Source: Rhodothermaceae bacterium Tc-Br11_B2g6_7
Lineage (GTDB): Bacteria; Bacteroidota; Rhodothermia; Rhodothermales; Salinibacteraceae
DNA: 50,381 nucleotides
Assembly (NCBI GenBank): GCA_001564055.1
Contig: LKNB01000016.1
Location: 1 to 50,381, forward strand
Direction of reading: 5' to 3'
Position numbers and translations under genes: made by a program. The stretch's first letter is position 1. Every line of letters starts with the position of its first letter. A model generated the notes under the pieces. That model ran no database searches. It saw only the letters and a list, made by a program, of their open reading frames with translations, and was not told the origin of the DNA. Positions 10,901 through 18,700 of this stretch are shown piece after piece.

Positions 10901-11984
10901 GCTCGAAAAAGCCAGGCGAGGTGTAGCCCCAACTGTTGTTCGAGATGACCGCACCATTGTCCGCGCCATAGATCAGCGCTTCGGCAAAGCCAGCGTTGAA
11001 GTTGCTGAACGTCTGCGCGGTCATGATGCGAACGCCACTATCGGGCGAACCGTCGCCGCCGGCAACGCCGGAGACACCTTCATCATTGTTCGTCACCGCA
11101 GCAACCGTCCCGGACACGTGAATGCCGTGGGAGTCACCTTCGTTGAACGAGTTGTTCGGGGAGACATCCGCGTTATCGTTGGCGAAGTTATAGCCATAGA
11201 TGTCATCGACATACCCGTTATCGCAGGTGTCCATGCCATCATCCTCTTCGCAGGGGTTGATCCACAGATTCTGCTCAAGGTCGGGATGGTCGATCTGCAT
11301 ACCCGCGTCAACAACCTGTACCACCACGTCCGGGCTACCGGTTTCGATTTGCCAGGCGGGGGTGAGGCTAATGTCAGCGCCTACCGTACCGCCGGTCTGG
11401 CCGGTATTCAGGTAGTGCCACTGATCGTCGAACTGCGGGTCGTTCGGGTCGCCATCGGGGAAGTCGTTGAGTTGTGCTTCGACTTCCTCAACAAAGGACG
11501 CCGTGCCCTCATTCATGAAGGACATCGTGTGCTCTTTCTCCAGCACATGCTCGGCGAGTTCCGTATTGGCATCCGCGTGAAAGGCCAGGACGGCGTCGCG
11601 CGTCAGCGCCACCTCGTCTTGGTCGAAGTACACGCGGTACCAGCGGTCCAGGCCCCATTCGGCATGCCGGTCGGCATAGCGAGGGTCCGTGCGAAACATC
11701 TGTTCGACACGGGTGGCCTGGAATTCAGCACCAAGCTGGTCCAGTGAAGCGATACCCAGTTGGGCAACGCCATCTTGCACGCCCAGTTGTACGGAGGGCG
11801 CGGCGGTTTCCGCTACTTTGATGTGTAACACGCCTTCCACGACGGCTTCGTCGGGGGCGCTATGGTTTAGCTCCTGCGCCAGCGCCGTGGCGGGCAACAG
11901 AAGTAAGATGAGAAAGGTCGCGAGGATACCCGAAAGCCGTTTCGGCACTTCATCGGGTAGGAACTGCGTACCAGGATGCTCCAT
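4965..11984 (-). CDS. Giant secreted subtilase with FnIII, propeller, HYDIN-like, cohesin, dockerin-like and T9SS domains
   Basis: About 2339 residues. I place the start at 11984 (MEHPG...), because the paralogue aligns from its own MEHHG; an ATG nine bases upstream is possible. The signal peptide ends PATALAQE. The S8 domain has Asp226 (VVDAG), His286 (SHGIHVSG) and Ser464 (GTSMAAP). Modules in order, with rough positions: FnIII 527-628, propeller-like repeat set 728-941, HYDIN-like 1016-1115, second propeller-like set 1261-1455, HYDIN-like 1521-1628, a jelly-roll resembling 'choice-of-anchor J' 1678-1835, cohesin 1896-2038, dockerin-like 2046-2106 and a T9SS sorting domain from about 2250 (YPNPFRGDTTIEYELP). 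Most modules are shared with the next gene, so the two are tandem paralogues. The propeller assignment rests on repeated ELDxENxEV-like strands and is less certain than the protease call. An extracellular or surface protease is expected; its substrate is unknown. Confidence 0.93.
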   Translation of the reverse strand: MEHPGTQFLPDEVPKRLSGILATFLILLLLPATALAQELNHSAPDEAVVEGVLHIKVAETAAPSVQLGVQDGVAQLGIASLDQLGAEFQATRVEQMFRTDPRYADRHAEWGLDRWYRVYFDQDEVALTRDAVLAFHADANTELAEHVLEKEHTMSFMNEGTASFVEEVEAQLNDFPDGDPNDPQFDDQWHYLNTGQTGGTVGADISLTPAWQIETGSPDVVVQVVDAGMQIDHPDLEQNLWINPCEEDDGMDTCDNGYVDDIYGYNFANDNADVSPNNSFNEGDSHGIHVSGTVAAVTNNDEGVSGVAGGDGSPDSGVRIMTAQTFSNFNAGFAEALIYGADNGAVISNNSWGYTSPGFFEQAVLDAIDYFNDEAGGPDAPMNGGLVVFSAGNSNDGSDRYPGFYETAMAVGATDHNDGRASYSTFGDWVEIAAPGGEAFAHPVISTLHEDVGAYGGDIWSGTSMAAPHVAGTAALLASNEPGLSNDIIRSTMIETADAIDTDQPIGPRVNAQQTLEGVPEDDGEPPVAIDDLDVTNVMATSVSLAWTSPEGPAASYDVRFSTEPIDSATDFADATPIDDPPSALPPGFEQEVTVSGLAPLTEYFFAITSDDDFGNTSDISNVVSATTEDAPVLAVDPEAVEQSATVGGSAQDLLTVSNEGGADVTYEVSIGFSGSEISDPIAPPPTPATASYDATPEDELSTGAAPDDLVPAEDYYQRTLTRPDIEETNYWGVLSTGVGVNDFGFFSGDAPDDFNVVGDYPGTGFSNAGDFPLGDDSFVYELDNEGNLRAITLSDGSVEELGTVGSDWTGWATDPTDGTYYINTGDDLFTLDVDNLETEQVGSFGVPLMIGIAIDGDGQMYGYSVQTNQFYAIDKETGDAEEIGDIGFDANFGQGLSWDSQNDEIVMAAFNNTSLQAEFRIVDRETGNSELIGPLEDQMGWLATPVDGAGQWLTVDPLEGELSPGESDDLDLFFETTFVEEDDLIGGLNYLAEVTVASPNPEVPAQEVPVTFTVEGDAELVLSDETLDFGSAFAGTTVTETLTISNEGNAILQIGDLFVDGDAFSVNSGAFDLNPGDAMDVPVAFAPDASESFEGVLTIASSEGNIEVALQGEGAPFVALDPDELTQTIDLTTGDSTATQEFSITNEFDEPLPVSLFIEQLEGQTINFFPQLADEELMRYRQLAQVKPVSDPDLEPSMETAPNSSERNMQGDVRRFADLMDAVDVIGYANEVLEEEIVAFDLGVPEELTVVDGGVDSFAGNFVFGNNEEIYWIDNADNVLKTYALDDGSVEEIGELVPESATEGWTDMETDYTDGTTYVTTYDDASGESRLYELDPENAEVTFLGDFYDGLNIAFAIDDEGQAFGHGITDDVIISVDLETVTSEVIGSTGIEANFAQSMTFDSETGQLLMAALHNCTFFGCTDGDLRVVDRETGGTSLVGPFGDDGTLREMGWFATEGQGITWLSTNLTQVTIQPGKAINVSAHFDASELIEGEYEAQISIVGDDLPGQPAEALPVFLTVIGEADLFLSQDALAFGEVFVNDSSAPQMVTIRNDGTADLNITDVSTDLEYFQFDGPESFTLEPGDAEVFDVTFAPGSVGEFEATLTFDGEEATGEVTLTGDGIPAPELAVDPASFDQQILIGQVEEYDLEVTNVGADTLEYNAAIGSEPEGLAIDGPVEVLLEENFDMPAGDFPPEDWFRAGANDGENWITTDGCFPNDLEVGACFYWSPTTDGTQRLVSPQLDTGAYSEIIAQFTHEIDDFSGGYDVRLETTGDGGETWTTVAEFPDDNVTLTDEMISIDNDDVGSDEFHLAWTFEGDSFAINHWGFTDLSVFGALNWLTIDPEEGALEADESLVHTLTVDATELEPGVQELGVIVNTNDPLAPTAFVPFTLNVVENITVSTPEAELNPNQVATVPVTVESLDDLGVISYQFTLEYDPELLSAIGVNTEGTLSEGADIAVNNEEDGVVSIAAFDVGTDGTDTDGGAELFQIEGEGTLIELEIQAQEALGETTPVATEFLFNEGLDSQTGPGANAELGTVSVVPLFGDIALNLDVTSFDAALALQSAVGLVDLNEAQATSGDVSDSGSVTAFDGGLIQQFVVGLIDSFPVQGDDDALMAAATAEEADASFAWSDATSEGTQTQLPLTVEDADGPITSVALTAPIDANLMTVDDVMSQLPEDWMIAHNVEDDVLHIAMAGATPLESGQVATVAISWLDDDAQMTFDSEVTVNQNAPQSLSAEIGTTPDEFVLHENYPNPFRGDTTIEYELPETAHVRIVVFNVLGQEVAVLVDEEQAAGRYDVRWDGEGQTGAPVASGVYIYRIEAGDFSDTQRATRVR

Positions 11985-12701
11985 GAGTTGCAATCTGGTT
12001 CAGGTGGATAGAACAGTACGGGAGTGAACATGCGCGCTGTCTATCACACGTAGGGCCACACCCAGCGCTAAGGCTCAGGCGCGGCCGTCGACAACAAAGG
12101 TCAGTAGCAACGTGCAAACAGATAGACGGGTACAGATGGAAGGTACAACGACACATGATGTAGACGTCACGGAGGCAGAACCACCGTGCGGTCGCGTATG
12201 AAATAAGATGCTGTCGCCGGCTACGCCGACCCAACGCCGCATACGCAACGGTTTGGTGAGGAAGGCTTGTGGTGGAGTCAGGCCGCGGTGGATGGTTGCG
12301 GCAGGCGTCCTTCCTCAGATATGTTATGCAGCCGAGAACGCACGCTGGTTTTTACCACCAGTCACGCATCCCGGTTAACTGCAACCCAAGGATGCCTAAT
12401 GATGCGCCGATATGCAACTTCGTGTGTATGCCAACACCCGTGTTAACGAAAAGCTCATGCGGTATTAATTGTGAAGGTCGGAACATGGGTGTATAAATAT
12501 GAGACTGGAGCATATCATGTGATCCAAAGGCTACTTGTTAACCGTTCGCTAATGCGTTCGGCTGAGGTTCGGACGATTGTGGGGAGTCTTGAGGGGGCAA
12601 TCGGTGCCCACCATGGCGCTGTTGTCCGGCTCGGCAGCAATAGCCGCTGCTCGTCGTGTGTATTCCCGTGGGAGGCTGGGCAGCAAGCGTGATAGGCCCA
12701 C
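11985..12701. other. Intergenic region upstream of the 2339-residue subtilase
   Basis: About 700 bases between the two giant subtilases. It should hold the promoter and leader of the downstream (minus-strand) gene. The stretch about 12330-12540 is visibly richer in A and T than its surroundings. Several short open frames cross it on both strands, but none has a recognisable protein family, convincing ribosome binding site or counterpart upstream of the paralogue. I see no RNA gene or mobile-element end. Confidence 0.5.
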
Positions 12702-12704
12702 AAT

Positions 12705-12737
12705 AAAAAGCGGGACCCGGCCGAAGCCGAGTCCCGC
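12705..12737 (-). terminator. Intrinsic terminator of the 2774-residue subtilase, with an extra upstream hairpin
   Basis: Minus-strand stem (12710-12737) of seven base pairs, one mismatch, then four more pairs around a four-base loop, followed by T5 (12705-12709). A second hairpin lies at 12748-12778, between the stop codon and the terminator. Both are close copies of the structures after the neighbouring paralogue (4871-4946), with most changes in loops or at mismatched positions. Confidence 0.87.
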
Positions 12738-12793
12738 AGGGTTTGTAGCAGCAGGGCGCCGGTGGGCGCCACTACTGCGGGGTGTAGGAAGGG

Positions 12794-15700
12794 TTAGCGG
12801 ACGCGGGTGGCGCGTTGCGTGTCGCTAAAGTCACCGGCTTCGATGCGGTAGATGTACACACCGCTGGCAACCGGAGCGCCCGTCGTGCTACGGCCGTCCC
12901 AGCGGACGTCGTAGCGACCGGCAGCTTGCTCTTGATCGACAAGCACCGCTACCTCCTGGCCAAGCACGTTGAACACTACGATCCGGACGTGCGCCGTTTC
13001 CGGCAGCTCGTACTCAATCGTGGTGTCGCCGCGGAACGGATTCGGATAGCTGCCATGGAGGGCAAACTCATCCGGGAGCGTTCCGATCTCGGCGCTCAGG
13101 CTCTCGGCGGGGTTTTGGTTGACCACCACCTCGGAGTCGAAGGTGAGCTGCGCATCCTCATTGAGCCATTCAATGGCGAGGGTGGCGACCTGTCCGCTTT
13201 CCAGCGGTGTGGCGCCAGCCATCGCGATGCGCAGGACATCATCCTTCACGTGGTGGGCGATCATCCAGTCGCTCGGAAGCGCGCCCTGTACGTCTTGGAT
13301 GTCCATCAACGTGCCGTCGATGGGTGCCGTGATCGCGACCGAGGTCACCGCGCCGCTCACGTCGTCTACCACGAGGGGCAGTTGCGTGAACAGGCCGTTC
13401 GTCTCGGCATCGCTCCAGGCCAGGGAGGCGCGCGCATCTTCAGCGGTGGTCGCCGCCATCAGTGCGCTTTCGTCCCCTTCAACCGGGAAGCTGTCGATCA
13501 GGCCCACGACGAACTGCTGAATCAGCGCAGCGTCGAAGGCGGTTACGGAGCCGCTGCCGGATACATCGCCTGCGGTGGCTTGCGCCTCATTCAGGCCGAT
13601 GAGACCGACGGTGCTCTGCAGCGCCAGGGCCGCGTCGAAGCTCGTCACGTCGAGGTTGAGCGCGATGTCACCGAAGAGCGGCACGACGGTTATCGTGCCG
13701 AGGTCAGCGGCAGCGCCCGGTCCACTACCGGTGCCAAGGCCCTCGTTGAAGAGGAACTCGGTGGCGACCGGGGTGGTCTCGCCCAGCGCTTCTTGCGCCT
13801 GGACGACGAGCTCGATCAGCGTGCCTTCCCCTTCAAGCTGGAAGAGGGAGGGCGCATCCGGATCGGGTAATCCGTCTGTGCCCACGCTAAAGGCCGCGAC
13901 CGATACGACGCCGTCGGCTTCGTTGTTGACAGCGATCTCAGCGCCTTCGCTCAGCGTGCCTTCGGTATTGACACCGATGGCCGAGAGCAGCTCGGGGTCG
14001 TACTCCAGCGTGAACTGGTAGCTTACGACGTCCAAGCCGTCAAGGCTGGAAACCGTGACGGGGACGTTCGCCACCTGGTTTGGATTGAGCTCCGCCGCAG
14101 GGGTCGATACGCTCACGTTCTCGATGACCGTGAGGGTGAACGGTACGAAGGCCGTCGGGGCCAGCGGATCGTTCGTGTTGACGAGCACACCCAGCTCGAA
14201 CGTGCCTTCTTCGAGGTCTGAGGCGTCAGCCGTCAGGGTATGGACCAGGCTTTCACCTGCTTCCAGCGCCCCTTCAGTTGGGTCGATGGTGAGCCAGTTC
14301 AGCTCGCCCGCGACCGTAACGTCCGTGAAGGCCCACTCGTTGATGTTGAAGGAGTTGCCTTCAAACACCCACGCGAGGTGGAACTCATCGGAGCCCACGT
14401 CCTCGTTGTCGATCGTGAGCATAACGTCCGTGATCGGGAGGTCATCGCCGAAGAACTCAGCCACCGTCGTCCACGTCTCGCCACCGTCGCCGGTGCTTTC
14501 GAGACGCAGGTCGTAGTTGTCCGCGGCGCCGAAGTTGTTGATCGTGTGCGTAAACTGCACCACGATCTCACTAAACGCGCCGGTGTCGAGCTGCGGCGTC
14601 ACAAGACGCTGTGTGCCCGTATTCGACGGACTCCAGCAGAAGACGGCCGCTGGCAACAGATCCGCTGGACGCCCGAAGCACTCGGTGGTCCAGTTGTTGC
14701 CATCGTTGGCGCCAGCGCTGAACCAGTCGCCTGGCGGTACGCCCGTAGCGAAGTCTTCCTCAAGGAGGACTTCGAGGGCACCACTGGCGAGGTCCTGCGG
14801 CGGTGAGCTGATCGCAGCTTCGTACTCGAGCGTGTTGCCACCAGCGTTGGTGACTTCCAGCTCGTACGTCCGCGTCTGGCCGATGAGGATCTGATCCTCA
14901 AAGCCGGCGGGGTCAACCGCGAGCACTGGGGCTTCAATGCCTTCACCCGTGAGTTGTACACTCGCCGAGACTTCGCCGTCAAACGACAGCTCGGTATCGA
15001 ACGATTGCACGGCTTCGGGAGCGAAGGTCACGCTGTACACTTGCGCATCGCCGGGGGCGAGCGAAAGCGCGGACGGACCGTCGAAGGAGAAGCCTTCGCC
15101 GATAGACACGTCAAGGTCCACAGGAGCAGTACCATCGTTGCGGATGGTGACCATCTGTGGGCTGGAGGTGGCATTGACGAACAGTTCGCCGAAGTCGAGC
15201 GCGTCCTGCGAGAGGAAGAGCTCGGGCTCACCAATCACCGTCAGGAAGACGGGGAGGGCTTCGCTCGGCTGGCCGGCCAGTTCGTCGCCTACGATGCTGA
15301 TCTGCGCTTCGTAGTCGCCCTGAACCAGGTCGGTAGCGTCGAAGTGTGCCTTCACATGAACCGACTTGCCAGGCTGGATCGTCGCCTTCGAGATATTGGT
15401 GGAGAGCCACGAAATGCCCGTTCCGGGCGTGGCAAACCAGCCTAACTCGTTAGCTTCGCTGCTTACGCCGATGGGGCCGATGAGCGTGGTGGCGCCGGTC
15501 TCCCGGTCGACCAGGCGCAGCGAGCCTGGCATGGGCGCGAGGCTGCCTTCGTACGCGGCCATGAGCAGTTGCCCGGTGGACGTGTCGAAGGTCATGCTCT
15601 GTGCGAAGTTAGCGTCGATGCCGGTGGGTCCCAGCACCTCAGACTCAGCCGTCTCCAGGTCGACGAGAAGGATCACGTCGTCGGTGATGGAGTGGCCGTA

Positions 15701-18700
15701 GCCCTGGCCCTGATCGTCGATGGCAAACGCAATGTTAATGCCACTGTGGAAGTCACCGATGAAGGTGAGGTCCGCATTGTCCGGATCGAGCGAGTACAGA
15801 CGGGATTGGCCGCTGGCACTGTCGTATGTAGTCACATACGTGATGCCAGTGGTGTAGTCCGTCTCCATGTCCGTCCAGCCCTCGGTGGAGCTTTCGGGCA
15901 CGAGTTCGCCGATTACCTCTACCGACCCGTCTTCGAGGACGTAGGTCTTGAGGTTGTCGTCGCTGTTGTCGATCCAGTAAATCACCTCGTTGTTGCCAAA
16001 GATGAAGTTACCGGCGAACGAGTCGACGCCATCATCGACGACGGTGAGCGCCTCCGGCAGGCCGATATCGAAGACTACGATATCGTCATTGGAAAAGAAC
16101 ACGTCGTTTCCAAAGCCCGTGACGCCCACTTCGTCTTCCAGGGCGGCAAAGAGCCCGACACCACTGCTGGTGCGGAGCTCGGCGGCGCCTGGGTCAGCGC
16201 TTGCGGTGTAGTCTTCCGGTGCGAACCGTTGGACCCGTTCCGTTGCCGTGAGCTCGTTCCAGCGCTGCAGCTCTTCGTCGACAAGGTCGAGCGTGAAGCT
16301 GAGGTTCTGGTTTTGGCTCTGCAAGCTCTCGATAAAGAACGAGACGGGCAGGGGCCCATCAAATTCGTTCGTTACGGAGAACATCTGCATCGCTGTCGAA
16401 TCGCCTGTGGTCAGGTCGATCGTTTCGGTGAGCTCCGTCGGATCCAGCGAGACGAACGGTGAGCCTTCGCCCACGAGCGCCACGTCTACATCCTGGTCAT
16501 TGTTGGCAATGGCCAGGGTGCCTTCAAAGGATCCGGAGCCGTCGGGTGTGAAGGTGATCGGCACCGTCATGCTCGCGCCGGGCATCAGCGTAAAGCCGTC
16601 GCCGTTCACATCAAACACCGCGTTGTCACTGGTCAGGCTCGTCACCTCCAGTATCGCTACGCCCTCGTTCGAGATCGTAAGCGATTCAGTGGCCGACGTG
16701 CCGGCAAAGACCGTCCCGAAGTCAACCGTGTCATCGGAGAGCACGATCGCAGGATCACCTGTTACGGTGAGCGTAACCGGGATGGAGGCTTCCGGCGTCG
16801 CCGGGTCGTTCGTGGCCACGTCGATGTTGGCGAGGTAGTTGAACCCGGCAATCAGGTTCTCGTCCTCGGTAAACGTCGTGGCAAACGACACGTCGATGTC
16901 GGCGCTTTCACCCGCCGCTACCGTGCCTTCGACCGGGTCAACAGCGAGCCACTCACTGGCGCCGCCCAGCGGCACTGCGAGCCAACCCATCTGTTCGGCC
17001 AGCACACCGACCAGTTCCGTGCTTCCGCTCGTGCGATCCACGATACGGAATTCAGACTGGAACGAAGTGCTGTTGAAGGCGGCCATCACGAGCTCGTCGT
17101 TCTGGCTGTCCCACGTCAGGCCCTGCCCGAAGTTGGCATCGAAACCGATGTTGCCGATCTCTGTCAGGTCGGCGGTTTCTTTGTCAATCTCGTAGAGCAG
17201 GTTGGTGGTGAGGTCGTAGCCGTACATGATGCCATCGCCGTCAATGGCAATGCCGATCATGAAATCGAGGCCGAAGCTCCCGATCTGCTCGGTTTCGAGG
17301 GCATCCACATCCAGCGTGAACAGACCTGTTCCGGTGCTCACGTAGTAGGTGCCATCGGTTGGATCGGTAGCCATACCCGTCCAGTCGGAGCCTACGGTCC
17401 CGAGTTCTTCGATGGAACCGTCCTCGAGCGTGATGGCGCGAAGGGCGCCTTCGTTGTCGAGCTCGTAGACGAACGAGTCATCATTGAGGGGGAAGTCGCC
17501 GGCATTGGAGAATCCAGTGCCTGTGTAATTCCCAACCTCGATGAAGTCGCCCGGGTCCGCGCCGGTGAAGAAGCCGAAGACATTGTCGCCTACACCGGCC
17601 GATTGCACGCCCCAGTAGAGGGTTTCGTCAATGGAGGCCAGTGAGACCGTCCGTTGATGTACGCCTTCCACAGGGGAGAGGCCTGTGGGGGCCTGGCCTG
17701 TGGAAATCTCCTCGGCTGGCGTGGCGTCGAACGCCCCGCTGCTGGCGAAGAGGCTGGCGTGATCCGGATTGCTCGGCTCCGAGCCCATGAAGTCGATGGT
17801 CAGCCCATAGTTCAGGTCTGATCCGCCCTCATTGGCGATCGTCAGGATCTCCGTGCTGGAGTCCCCGACTTGCAGCGTTTCCTCGAACGAGTCGGGGTCG
17901 AGCGCCAGTACCGGCGCTTCACCCGCTTGGCCGCTCAAGGCCACATCCAGTTCAGGCGTTGCGGGGTCGTTGCTGGCAATAGACAGCGTGCCCTCAAACG
18001 CACCGGGACTGGGTGGTGCAAACTCGACGGTGATCGTCTCACTCTCGCCGGGCATCAGCTCGAAAAGATTGGTGGTCGCCGGCGGTACCCGGAAGGCATC
18101 GTCGTCGAACATCAGATCTGATATGCTGAGCACGGCACCTTCACCCGTGTTGGTGATGGTGAGCTCTTCGGTCGTCGTCGTGCCGGCGATGATAGTGCCA
18201 AAGTCAATGGCGTCATCCGACACGGAGATTTCCGGCGTGCCACCCGTCACGTTCATCACAACCGGGAGGTCGCGGTTCGGGGCAGAGGGGTCGTTGCTAA
18301 ACACTACAACGTCGCCCGTTATCGTCGTATTACCGATCTGCCCGGAGGCGTCGAACGTAGCCGTGATGTCCTGACTTGCGCCCTCAGCGATTTCGCCTGA
18401 GGTGACATCAAAGCTAATGAAGTCCGGCGTTGGCGAGTTGATCTGCACCGCCAGGCCTTCTTCCACATAGTCCGTGTTAAAGGCAATCTGCAGCCCGTCT
18501 GTACCATCGGGGTTTTCAATACCCACGGTAGCACTGTTCAGCGTGGCCTCCATCGTCTCATACTGATAGAGTGCGCCGCCGATGGGCGTCAGGATGGCCT
18601 GGAACGTGAGGCTGGTGCCTGTGCCGTCGAAGGACTTCTCTACATCATCCCACTGTACGATAAAGCGGTTGGTGGCTTCGTCGTAGTAGGTGTAGACGCG

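Noticed and set aside
12269-12692. Short open frames in the gap between giant subtilases
   Set aside because: No recognisable family, mixed strands, Cys/Arg-rich composition typical of non-coding frames, and no equivalent in the other gap.
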